Below, piece after piece: positions 47,690-58,092 of a stretch of 64,000 bases of DNA. Source of the DNA: Melieria omissa (Eukaryota; Arthropoda; Insecta; Diptera; Ulidiidae); NCBI GenBank assembly GCA_963971225.1, contig OZ020269.1, forward strand, positions 103,526,067-103,590,066, given 5' to 3'. The position numbers and the translations under genes were made by a program. Within the stretch, counting starts at the first letter, position 1; the number at the start of each line of letters is the position of its first letter. The notes beneath the pieces are model-generated. The model was not told the DNA's origin, ran no database searches, and worked only from the letters and a program-made list of their open reading frames with translations.

Positions 47690-48960
47690 AGTTGTCTTGT
47701 ATGCCTCTCTTCCGTCTCCAATACCTCTCAGTTATCTCCTATGCCTCTTTGCCTTCTCCAATACATCTCTGTTGTCCTCTCTGACTCTCTGTTATCTCAA
47801 ATACCTCTCAGTTATATCCAGAGTTGCCACTTTTGGTCTTTTTGGACCAAAATTGGTCCGATTTTTTTACTTTGGTCCGCTGGTCGGTTTAAACTAATTT
47901 CGGTCCGTTTTGTAATGTTAGATCTATTCATTAGTTATTCAAAATAAAATTTTAATTTAAAAATGACTTTAGGGATAACACAAATTTTAAATTTGGTCAG
48001 TTGAGGTCGGGTTTGGTCAGAAGTTTGGTCGGAAAAAAAATGTTTAAGTGTCAACACTGGTTATGACTTCCACCTCTTTACCGTCTACAATCACGGTTGC
48101 CACAATTGGTTACTTTCAATCAAAATAGGATAATTTTTTGTAATTGGTTACTCGATTACTGTTATTCGTGTTTCATGACTTTTTTTTTTGCTTGGACGTT
48201 TTTGATCGGCTACAGGAAATAACGACCGAAACTTTATTTTTTTCTTGGTTACATTTTCTATATTTTCGTTACTTTTCGGGAAACATTTGGTTAACGAAAT
48301 TAGGTCCGCGTGGCAACCGTGTCTCCAATACGTTTCCGTTGTTTTGTCTGACTCTCTGCCATCTCCAATACCTCTCAATTATCTCCTATGGCTCTTTGCG
48401 GTCTCCAATATCGGTTGCCACAATTGGTTACTTTTAATCAAAATAGGTTAATTTTTTTGTGGTTGATTACTCGGTAACTTTTATTTGTGTTTGATGAATT
48501 TTGTGTTTGGTGAAATATAGTATTTTTTTTGCTTGGACGTTTTTGATTGGCTACAGGAAAGAACAACCGAAACTTTGTGTTTTCTTGGTTACATTTTCTA
48601 TTTTTTCAATACTTTCCAGAAACATCTGGTTAACAAAATTTTGGCCTCGTGGCAACCGTGTCTCCAATACGTCTGCGTTGTCTTCACTAACTCTCTGCGG
48701 TCTTCAATACCTAATACCGAAATAGGTTAACTTTTTCGTGGTTGGTTACTTGTTTACTTTTATTCGGGTTTTATGATTTTTTTGGACGGTTTTGATCGGC
48801 TACAGGCTACGGTTTTGATCACTTTTCCAGAATCATCTGGTTAATAAAATGTTGTCCGCGTGACAACCGTGTCTCCAATACGTTTGCGTTGCCTTCGCTG
48901 ACTCTTTGCCTTCTTCAATACCTCTCAGTTGTCTCCTATTCCCCTAAGCCATCGCCTAGC
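47690..48960. repeat. Composite array: minisatellite alternating with a short TIR element
   Basis: Minisatellite text ('gtctccaatacctctcagttatctcctatgcctctttgc', 'tgactctctgc') separates three copies of an element running from CGGTTGCCACAATTGGTTAC to CGTGGCAACCGT: 48093-48320, 48411-48659 and a left-truncated copy 48716-48870. Element ends are ~339 bp apart between the first two. Element and spacer therefore seem to have been amplified together. Confidence 0.75.
47819..48059. mobile_element. hAT-type MITE, 241 bp, inside the minisatellite
   Basis: Ends CAGAGTTGCCAC and (mirror) CAGTGTTGACAC. Flanks are GTTATATC (47811-47818) and GTTATGAC (48060-48067), 6/8 identical. The interior is full of GGTC(C/A)G repeats ('ttggtccg', 'ggtcggt'). 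Confidence 0.6.
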
Positions 48961-50523
48961 ACCGCCTGATACCGCCTACAGTTACCACAATCACCATTCA
49001 CCGTTCTTACCCGCAAGCGTATTAATCCCTTCACAATCTACTTCACTACGGTACCCAACAAAATTGCCAAGTACTGTCAAAATCTTGCCATAGTGACATC
49101 TGTCAAAGGACAAGCGACGTTAATGAACGCAATTTCTTGCTTCATTGCATCCATTAAACCAGTCAACGAGTACACAAGTGCTAAAAAGTGCCAAGTAAAC
49201 AACAAAAACAAACCATCAAACAACAACAACAAAAACTCATTTACACTTAAGAAAAGTGAAATATTGAATGCACAAACGTAAACACGGCGTAATTATGCGA
49301 GAAAAAAACAAGAATAACATCAACAAGACCAACAAACAACAAGTTCAACCAACAACACCAACAAATAATGAACATTTTACAGGACATCTCATATGGATTA
49401 TGTGCGAAAAGCAGCCAACACAAACGCAACCTTGAACATTTTTCGGGCAGCAACTCTTGAAAAAACACGCTTCGATCTTCGGGCAAAGCAGCTGCCGGAT
49501 AGCAAACTGACCGGCCGACCGTACGACCATAAGCCGGCCAACCAATGGTCAGCAGAGTGAAGAGTGAATGCAGTGAAACTGATTCGATTAAAGTTAAATT
49601 AAATTATCATCACTTTATTAAGCAGACAATGCCAAAATGCACAGCCAAACGAGGCGCAACAGGCGACAAAAAAGGTACAAGTGCCGAGCACAGAAGGAAA
49701 CTGAAATAAGTGAAACCGGTTTGGGACATTGCTGAGCCGGCGGGCAGTTGGCTGTGGTGTGGTGTGGTGCGGCGTTAAGCTGCCAGCTGAAGTGATGATG
49801 TCCATAAACAATTTAAACATTTCAATAATTAACAATCAATACACAAACACACACACACACACACACATGGAGACACAGGCGCAGCCACGCAACATGCGAA
49901 CCAAACAAGCAATGAACAGTTGAGTTGACTGCGGCGCATGCGCGCACGCATGCAAATTGCACACAACCGCAACCAAGTATTGACAACATGCAAAGAAATG
50001 CTTGTAGAGTTGTGGTTTTTAACTTTTGCGGTTGCGGATTTTCCTTGCGCTACACTGAGGAGAAGGGGTACTATGCACTTTGACTAGGAGGTTGAAACGA
50101 GGAGACGTGACTTCCTTAGAATCAAAAGGAGAATTGAGCGTTTTTCCTTTTTTTTTTGGCATTTTAATCGTTTCTCCATTAGTCAACCGACAAATTCGAA
50201 TGATAGCTTTTGAATGAGTAAAGATATTGGAAATTTAGTACAGTTCTGGCCTGCAGCCTGTTTAAATATTTACTGAGTGCTAAATAGTATGAGAAGAGAT
50301 TGGTACCAAGCATTTCTCTTGTGACCATCCCAAAGTGGTTTCAAAGATTCCTGACCGAAAATTCTTCTGTGGAGAACGAATCTTCAGAAAGGTCCAAGAA
50401 TGAGAGATGACTGGTTAAGATCAAATTTTGATGGCTGATGAATTCTTATCAGTAGAACCTTAACTTCAACTTCGATTCCAAATTCATCTAAAGTTTCCTT
50501 TGGTTATTCTGGGTGTAGGATAT
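48961..50523. other. Non-coding spacer with CAA and CA runs
   Basis: CAA-rich tracts at 49199-49232 and 49320-49370, CA microsatellite at 49847-49866, 'gtggtgtggtgtggtg' near 49755-49770. No gene supported. Confidence 0.45.
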
Positions 50524-50997
50524 CAGTGTTGCCAGATCAGGAGATTTCCTCCTAGAGTTAGGAGATTCTTGACTTTTGAGCAGAATTTGCAAGATGAAGA
50601 ATTGTTTAGGAAAAAGTTTAGGAGATATTTATTTTATGTTAGGGGATTTTTTGGATCCTTAGTGGATTTTTGGAAAATTTTTGGATAACAAAGTATTGAT
50701 GTATTGGGAGCACTGGCAACAAAACATTTTTTGGCAACTATTTAAATAGTCAAAGCCCCTACTGGGTTTAAAATTTGTAAGCTTACAAAATGTAAGCTCG
50801 TTCCATCTCGTTCTCACTTATTGCTCAAACAATGAAATCCCACCAAAAATGGCACTTTTTGTTTAATTTAATTTTTTTTATATTTTTATTTTTTTATGAG
50901 AAGTTTAATTCCTTTAAAATGACACAGATTTCCCAAAAATTTTAGGAGATTTTTTTAAGATTTGGGAGAAAGTCTTTTCAGGTATCTGGCAACACTG
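50524..50997 (+). mobile_element. hAT-type MITE, 474 bp, complete ends and 8-bp duplication
   Basis: Starts CAGTGTTGCCAGAT and ends ATCTGGCAACACTG (perfect 14-bp inverted repeats). Flanks are TAGGATAT (50516-50523) and CAGGATAT (50998-51005). Shares interior blocks with the copy at 21810. No coding sequence. Confidence 0.85.
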
Positions 50998-51272
50998 CAG
51001 GATATGAATCAGTCGGCGGATACCAACTGAACTGTCACTTTTTTCTTATTTCTTATTTCTTTTTCTCTTTTATTTCTTCTTATTTCTTCTTCTTTTCTTT
51101 TATTTTAAATGACTGCTAATGAATTCTTATACATAAATACAACTTTAACTTCCTTGCCATTGTCATCAAAACTGTCATTTACTTATTTCAAGTGCAGAGT
51201 ATAAATTAGTCGGTCAATGCCATCCAAAACACTTTCACTTCTTTTCTTATTTGTTTGTGTTGATTAAGCAAT

Positions 51273-51827
51273 TTAGTTGGGCATAGAACAACATTTTTTA
51301 CCTGTTGGCTGAAGCTTTTTTTTGCCATATTTCCAATTAGTTTTCATTTTGATTTGACATTTTTTGTCCGTTGTTGTTGGTGTTGCTTTTGTGCTTTTGT
51401 GCCTGTGATAGAAGCTGCACTCTAAGCACTTGTAATTGTTATTGCTGTTATTGTTGTTGTTATTGTTTTTGTTATTCTTGTTACTGCTGTTGATAACTTG
51501 CAGCATTGTCGTTCTCGATATTTGCGTTGGCAATGCGCCTCCGGACTGTTGATTGCCATCAGCTGCGTGCAAACTGACATTAATCCCGTTGCCATGTGTC
51601 ATCTTGTTGATTGTTGTTGCAGTTAGTATTTGTTGATCGTTCTTGTAGTTAGTGTTGTTGTTATTTTTTGTTGTGGCTGTTGTTGTTGTTGTTGTTCCAT
51701 GGCTGTTTCTGTTGCCATTTAGCATGAAACCGGCTTTAGCGCTTCTCGATCGTTGCAGTGTCGTCAGTGTATTTGTTAGTTTCCCGTATCGAATGGCAAC
51801 AGTAGCTATTCTGACAGTCAATTTCAT
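51273..51827 (-). CDS. Candidate Asn/Thr-rich low-complexity protein or exon, 184 aa
   Basis: An intact frame starts MKLTVRIATVAIRYGKLTNT and runs through Thr and Asn tracts ('HGTTTTTTATTKNNNN', 'NNKNNNNNNNSNNN') to a more complex C-terminal part with 'YKCLECSFYHRH' and 'KKKLQPTGKKCCSM'. Poly-Asn/Thr stretches are common in fly regulatory proteins, but the GTT/TTG-rich plus strand can also open such frames by chance. No domain, promoter or splice pattern confirms it. The ~50 non-repetitive residues at each end are the part worth testing. Confidence 0.25.
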   Translation of the reverse strand: MKLTVRIATVAIRYGKLTNTLTTLQRSRSAKAGFMLNGNRNSHGTTTTTTATTKNNNNTNYKNDQQILTATTINKMTHGNGINVSLHAADGNQQSGGALPTQISRTTMLQVINSSNKNNKNNNNNNNSNNNYKCLECSFYHRHKSTKATPTTTDKKCQIKMKTNWKYGKKKLQPTGKKCCSMPN

Positions 51828-52024
51828 GCGGCTAAATGGCGTTGTTAATTTTCACAATCGTTCTTTAGTTTCGCACCTCATTTCCTATTAATCAGAAAAC
51901 TATTTGAGACGAAGCCAACAAGTTTGAATTTACAGAAGAGTAGAGAATTTTGTTCTGGTCTCTTGCAATCAAAAAATCTGTGCTCTTATAGTTATTAATT
52001 TTTTATTAATTTTTTTTTAATTTC

Positions 52025-53301
52025 TTTTATTTTATTTTATCTTATTTTATTTTATTTTATTTTATTTTATTTTATTTTATTTTATTTTATTTTATTTTAT
52101 TTTATTTTATTTTATTTTATTTTATTTTATTTTATTTTATTTTATTTTATTTTATTTTATTTTATTTTATTGGATTTTATTTTATTTTATTTTATTTTAT
52201 TTTATTTTATTTTATTTTATTTTATTTTATTTTATTTTATTTTATCTTATTTGATTTGATTTGATTTGATTTGATTTGATTTGATTTGATTTGATTTGAT
52301 TTGATTTGATTTGATTTGATTTGATTTGATTTGATTTGATTTGATTTGATTTGATTTGATTTGATTTGATTTGATTTGATTTGATTTGATTTGATTTGAT
52401 TTGATTTGATTTGATTTGATTTGATTTGATTTGATTTGATTTGATTTGATTTGATTTGATTTGATTTGATTTGATTTGATTTGATTTGATTTGATTTGAT
52501 TTGATTTGATTTGATTTGATTTGATTTGATTTGATTTGATTTGATTTGATTTGATTTGATTTGATTTGATTTGATTTGATTTGATTTGATTTGATTTGAT
52601 TTGATTTGATTTGATTTGATTTGATTTGATTTGATTTGATTTGATTTGATTTGATTTGATTTGATTTGATTTGATTTGATTTGATTTGATTTGATTTGAT
52701 TTGATTTGATTTGATTTGATTTGATTTGATTTGATTTGATTTGATTTGATTTGATTTGATTTGATTTGATTTGATTTGATTTGATTTGATTTGATTTGAT
52801 TTGATTTGATTTGATTTGATTTGATTTGATTTGATTTGATTTGATTTGATTTGATTTGATTTGATTTGATTTGATTTGATTTGATTTGATTTGATTTGAT
52901 TTGATTTGATTTGATTTGATTTGATTTGATTTGATTTGATTTGATTTGATTTGATTTGATTTGATTTGATTTGATTTGATTTGATTTGATTTGATTTGAT
53001 TTGATTTGATTTGATTTGATTTGATTTGATTTGATTTGATTTGATTTGATTTGATTTGATTTGATTTGATTTGATTTGGTTTGATTTGATTTGATTTGAT
53101 TTAATTTGATTTGATTTGATTTGATTTGATTTGATTTGATTTGATTTGATTTGATTTGATTTGATTTGATTTGATTTGATTTGATTTGATTTGATTTTAT
53201 TTTATTTTATTTTATTTTATTTTATTTTATTTTATTTTATTTTATTTTATTTTAGTTTAGTTTATTTTATTTTATTTTATTTTATTTTATTTTATTTTAT
53301 T
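52025..53301. repeat. Nested pentamer array: TTTTA - TTTGA - TTTTA, 1.28 kb
   Basis: TTTTA units (52025-52250) change abruptly to TTTGA units (52251-53195, ~189 copies, variants near 53079 and 53103), then back to TTTTA (53196-53301), with two TTTAG variants near 53252. Both blocks keep the same 5-bp phase. Confidence 0.97.
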
Positions 53302-54546
53302 AAAACGAGGCATCATTTTTTTCAATTTCTAATTTTTCCAATATGAAAAAAATATTTTCAAAATTTCATTATGAATTAAGCTGGCTTAATCAGGCTCCCG
53401 TATAAACCACATTATTGGCATTTTGCTGCAAGGCAGTGCAAAAGTTATTCTCTATCAGAAGATGCCATAATTTTTGCCAAAGGTTGTAATTCTGTCAATT
53501 CTGTTATGACATTTATGAAGTAAACAGATACCACGAAGTGTATTAGGTATCATCTTCTGACTCAATCTGTGTCCTCAGTGTGTCCTGCGGCAAGGCGGCC
53601 CTCATAACCTAATCTATTCTCATCTAACATTTTTCCTATACCTATCACTTTTTTCAACCATTTTCCTACTAATTCAACAACTTTTGATTTCAATTCGATT
53701 ACACTCCACATTGGCCATTAGCCGGTTTAACAATTCAAATATCTGCCACTGTTCGTTCATTAAATCTTTTATTTACATAAACCAACAATCGACAATAGCC
53801 AGCAGTGATGTTGCGCAGCTAAAACAACACTGAAATGCAATCAAAATTAGATAATGCCGTCGAGTGCCATAATCGAGCCGCATAACATTTGTAAGGCTTG
53901 ACTTGGCGTGGCACAGCGCGGCGTGGCGCGGCGCTTATTCGACCAGCTCGCAACGGTGAACAGCCAATGAACCGCATAATATCAACAAATTAAATCACAA
54001 TAAATCATGCAAGTTTTGTAAGTAATACGCCAGCCGAGTGTATTCGTGATGTTGCCGGCAAAAAAGCGTAATTAATCATTTTTTTTCTTGTTCTTCGCCC
54101 AGCTGATTGCCGAGCGTGCAGCATATGGCAGCAGCGGTAGAGTTGCAGCTAATTAATTTCTCATTTCGCTTAGATTTGTGGTTGCAATGACGGGGCGCTG
54201 GTCTCAATAGAATGTATGGCAAATGTTATACGCCAGTTGCGATATGTGAACAAATGGCATTGCGCTGTAAATGTGAGTGTGAATGTTAGCTGCAAAAGTA
54301 AGTCACAATGTTCATTAGCGTTGGGAAATGTTCAAGTATTTATGAATGACTCTGATTATGTGAGCCACATTCATCGAAGATTGCGAAATTTTTTGTTACA
54401 CATATTGATGTCGTAATATGGAACAAGTTTCCACTATAAATTTTATAAGTTTGTAAGTAGTTTTAGCAGCAGAACGATTTATACGAGAAGTAATTAAATA
54501 TTTATGTTGTCGTACGGTGTAATATATCTTTGTTTTATAGAGAGCA
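53302..54546. other. Non-coding spacer
   Basis: Includes a GGCGTGGCACAGCGCGGCGTGGCGCGGCGC stretch near 53905-53935. No gene supported; the 66-aa frame at 54216-54416 has no recognised domain. Confidence 0.45.
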
Positions 54547-54870
54547 GCCGCCGGGGCTCAGTTGGTTAGTGCGCGGTCCAACGAGTCGCATGCAGAGCGA
54601 CGCAAGATCGAATACTGCATGTAGTAACACCTAAAAAAAATAACGGGAAACTCGTTTTCTCTTTCGGTGGCTGTCCTCTCAGCTGGAAACGGCAAACCTC
54701 TGAGAGTAAAACTTGCCTATGAAAAAGCTCCCAACCTGCCGTTCGGAACCGGCACAAAACTGTAGGTCCCTTCCACCCGCGTACAAAATTCACACGCACA
54801 ACACGGGTGGTTGCGGGAAGCTAGGCCTTAGTCACGCGTAAGCGGGCTGTCGTGCCAATCAATTAATTAT
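54547..54870 (+). repeat. tRNA-derived SINE, second copy of the family
   Basis: The head has a tRNA-like A box (GGCTCAGTTGGTTAGTGCG) and a degenerate B box (AGATCGAATAC). The body contains 'gccgttcggaaccgg' and 'actgtaggtccc' (54738-54770), shared with 5692-5725, and an AT-rich 'caatcaattaattatt' tail. The heads of the two copies differ more than the bodies. Confidence 0.65.
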
Positions 54871-55264
54871 TAAATCCATTTTTTTATATCCTAAACTAAT
54901 TAAGTTAAAAGGTCGCACATATTAGTCTTTTTCCAAAAAAAATTGAAACTTTCCAAGGATATTCAAGGATAAAGTTTTAAAAGGTCAGTTTCAATACCTC
55001 TTCCTCCTTTTCCACCAAAACATTAAATTTTCTAAGATTCTAAGGATTTTTCTCTTTCATTTGATACCCATATTGTTTTTCTAAAACAAACATTTTTGAA
55101 AAAACATGTCTTTGATATTTCAAAGTTCTTTAAAAAAAATCCCGACGTCAGAGAAAACAACTAAAAACGCAGTTTTACTACATTTTGTCTCTAGTATCGC
55201 GAATATATCGATTTGTTTATATATTTTGAAATTGTTTGATTTTTGTTGCATGGTGTAATATGTA
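54871..55264. other. Non-coding spacer
   Basis: AT-rich, no recognised feature. Confidence 0.4.
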
Positions 55265-55996
55265 TCAGGTGTACAACTTTGCTTCCGCCGTTTTCCGATA
55301 GGTGGCTGTATCGGCTGAGGCTGGTTGAAATACATAGTACATAATACATAATACATACATACAACGAATTGTCATCGCCGTTTCAGTGACAGTTGTTCTT
55401 GTTTTCGTATTATTCACGCTCGAAAATGTCCGTTTATGTGCCCAATTCTCGCCATTTGCGGGAAGTCTTACTTTTCTGTTACAATTCGAAAAAAAATGCA
55501 GCTGAAGCGCATCGAATGCTCTCAGAAACTTACGGTGATGCTGCTCTGAGTGAAAGAACGTGTCGGGAGTGGTTTCAACGTTTTAAAAATGGTGATTTCG
55601 ACATGACAAAGTCATCCTCCAACACGACAATGCTCGGCCTCACGTCGCAAAAGTGGTCAAAAAGTACCTGGAAACGCTGAAATGGGAAGTCTTGCCCCAC
55701 CCGCCGTATTCCCCAGATGTCGCCCCTTCTGACTTCCACCTATTCCGTTCGATGGCACACGGCCTGGCAGATCAACATTTTCAATCCTTCGAAGAATTGG
55801 AAAAATGGATTGCTTCATGGATAGCGTCAAAAGAGGACTCCTTTTTTCGAGCCGGGATCCGAAAATTGCCGGAAAGATGGGAGAAAGTTGTCGCTAGCGA
55901 CGGACAATACTTTGAATAATAATTCTGTAAGCACTTTTTCGCAATAAAGCTTTTAATTTTGGAAAAAAAACGGCGGAAGCAAAGTTGTACACCTGA
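55265..55996 (+). mobile_element. Internally deleted mariner, 732 bp
   Basis: Perfect inverted ends TCAGGTGTACAACTTTGCTT (continuing CCGCCGTTTT) at both sides, with TA duplications at 55263-55264 and 55997-55998. Roughly 0.5 kb is missing from the middle relative to a ~1.3-kb mariner. The intact ends suggest it could be, or recently was, mobilised by a related transposase. Confidence 0.9.
55426..55919 (+). pseudogene. Mariner transposase with central deletion
   Basis: The N-terminus (from MSVYVPNSRHLREVLLFCYN) keeps the helix-turn-helix start and 'SERTCREWFQRFKNGDFDM'. Near 55604 it jumps into 'VILQHDNARPHVAKVVKKYL' in a different frame. The second catalytic Asp (55626) and third (55731, in 'PPYSPDVAPSDFHLF') are 34 residues apart. 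The C-terminus is complete to the stop ('LPERWEKVV'). The first catalytic Asp lies in the deleted part. Confidence 0.9.
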
Positions 55997-56077
55997 TATT
56001 AAAATATTAGAGTTATGAAAGGAGGTTAGATGGGTTAATAAAACGGGTCACTAATGGCCTATGGCCTTTTACTTTAA

Positions 56078-56153
56078 CCCATTCAGTAACAATGTCCAAT
56101 ATATTGAGCCCATACAATTCATACAGCTGGATTTATTTTTATGTCCGAAAGGG
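56078..56153. mobile_element. Possible tiny TTAA-flanked element
   Basis: TTAA flanks CCCATTCAG... and ...CCGAAAGGG (56074-56077, 56154-56157). The ends match only loosely, so it may be a chance arrangement or a shrunken MITE. Confidence 0.3.
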
Positions 56154-56639
56154 TTAAGTAGGTTAAGTCTATAAAAAAAGTATACATCATATTTTACACA
56201 CAACTTTCCCTTCAATTTTAAAATTTAGACGCGCTCAATGAAAACCGCTTTATATGAATTAAAAAAAAAATAGCAGCAGTAGCATTTGAGTCTTTCGGCA
56301 GGGTAAACATATTTGTTAAGTCATTGGAAAGCTCTACAAAAATTTTTTTTTTATTAAAGTAGACCCTCCATTGGGATTGTCATGGATTGATTGGCCAACA
56401 CAACCAACGAATGTTTTTGCTATACAATTATTTCTGCGGAAGCTGTCTGAATGAAGGTTAAAAGTGGAATGCAATTTTTTTTATTGGTTTAAGTTACTCT
56501 GAACAGAGAATTATTTGGCCGATTCGTTTTATATACGTCTAAGCTATTCAAAAAGGTAATGCAATTGGGGTCAAATCAAAAGTTGTTGAATTATTAACAA
56601 AATGCTTCAAAAAAGTAATAAAGCAAAGTCTTTAGGTGA
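56154..56639. other. Non-coding spacer
   Basis: No recognised feature. Confidence 0.4.
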
Positions 56640-57510
56640 GAATAGATTAGGTTATGAAGGCTACAAGGAAACCGTTGAGCATCTCCTCTAAAAATGTTTG
56701 GCGCTTGCCATTCTTGGAATGACACTTCCTGAACTGCTGACCTGGAGAATATGCAACTAAATCACATTGACAAACTCTCTTTCTTTCTCTCTCTATAGAA
56801 GATAGAAGTGATAGATAGATTAGGTTATGAAGGCTACGAGGCTACCGCTGAGCATTTCCTCTAAAAATGTTCGGCCCTTACCTTTCATGCAATGACACTT
56901 TCTGAACTGCTGATGTGAAGAATGTTGCCCTAAGTCACATTGACAAATTCAACAGAGACATCAAGTGACTTTCAGCAGTGGGAAGTATATAGATGGAGTC
57001 CTCCCCATGTGGTAACACAATGGGCTCCAAAACCTAAGTTATGCCCAAGAGGCGGCCAACTAATCTGTACTTAACCTGCACTAAACATGGATTCCAGGCT
57101 AATTTATTTTTATTCTGATATAAGCTTAAGCAGGACATACTAGAACTGAGACCACATCTCGATCAGATTCCTCACAAATTGGGCATAATAACTATGTCTA
57201 AGCTAGCAACAGACTAGCTGTCTGCAGTCCCTCTTATCTTTTAGTCCCTTATGAATAAGTTTGGTCCAACTGTAGACTCTCAATCTCTCCCGTACTGTCA
57301 TCTGCTTGTTATGGCCTCAATGACTACAGAGTAGAACAGTGACCCAGTAGCTGTTAAAATCAATCTCAAAGCATTTCCTAATCTTCAATTACTATGAGTT
57401 GCGGACCTCTCCTATCCTTTCCCTTCTCCTACCCCTCCCATGGGTACAGTGGTCTGAATGGACTAAATGCTATGGAAGGCTTTAGCCACTGTCATATCAA
57501 TCAATCAATC
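56640..57510 (+). mobile_element. Degenerate LINE 3' region with duplicated zinc-type motif
   Basis: 'ETVEHLL.KCLALA' (~56670) and 'ATAEHFL.KCSALTFH' (~56843) are decayed copies of the HxxxC/CPAL tail motif of RNase H-type LINEs, ~173 bp apart. The right end 'ggcttt.agccactgtcatatcaatcaatcaatcaat' (57478-57512) looks like a LINE tail with a short tandem repeat. Heavily mutated. Confidence 0.5.
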
Positions 57511-57809
57511 AATGGGCTGCGAAATACAACACAAGCATCAGATTTTTAATCTTTCAAGGTAGTCCAAGTACAGAGCCAATAGAGAACAAAGTATGTGTTG
57601 ATAAAAGAGCCCATTCTAAAAAAAGACACATTGTCATCAGACTTTATGACCTTCAACAGTGTTTAATTTTGGATTAAAAAGGCCAGAACAATTAACAGGA
57701 TCAGAGAAGTTATACCATACTTTACGGACAGACTATATTTTCCAAGGTAGAACCAATCCAGGGCCAATAAATATGGTTTCATAGCCTTTTCTTGACAAAA
57801 AACCCTTAA
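57511..57809. other. Non-coding spacer
   Basis: No recognised feature. Confidence 0.4.
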
Positions 57810-58088
57810 CCCGGCGTTGGTGTGGTGAAAAAAAACTACGTTATTGGTGTGGTGGGGTATGACATACCCCAAAACTTTATATAGCAGCAAGCTCATGAAA
57901 CAACAGATATATAAAAGATAGCAATTATATATTATTCTTCATTTAATTTTACGTAAGAAAATGCAAAAAAATTTTATGTTTAAGCATATTGTAAAAGAAA
58001 ATAACAAATATCAGAAAAACTGATATCCGTATTATTTACAAAAATACAACCTCTGGGGTATGGTATACCCCACCACACCAATGCCGGG
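57810..58088. mobile_element. TTAA-target (piggyBac-type) MITE, second family, 279 bp
   Basis: TTAA flanks both ends (57806-57809, 58089-58092). Terminal repeats CCCGGCGTTGGTGTGGTG and mirror CCCGGCATTGGTGTGGTG differ at one of 18 positions. Each end carries an inner palindrome: GGGGTATGACATACCCC (57854-57870) and GGGGTATGGTATACCCC (58055-58071). The interior is AT-rich and non-coding. Confidence 0.85.
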
Positions 58089-58092
58089 TTAA

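Noticed and set aside
54547..54620. Functional tRNA gene
   Set aside because: B box is degenerate and the SINE body follows directly.
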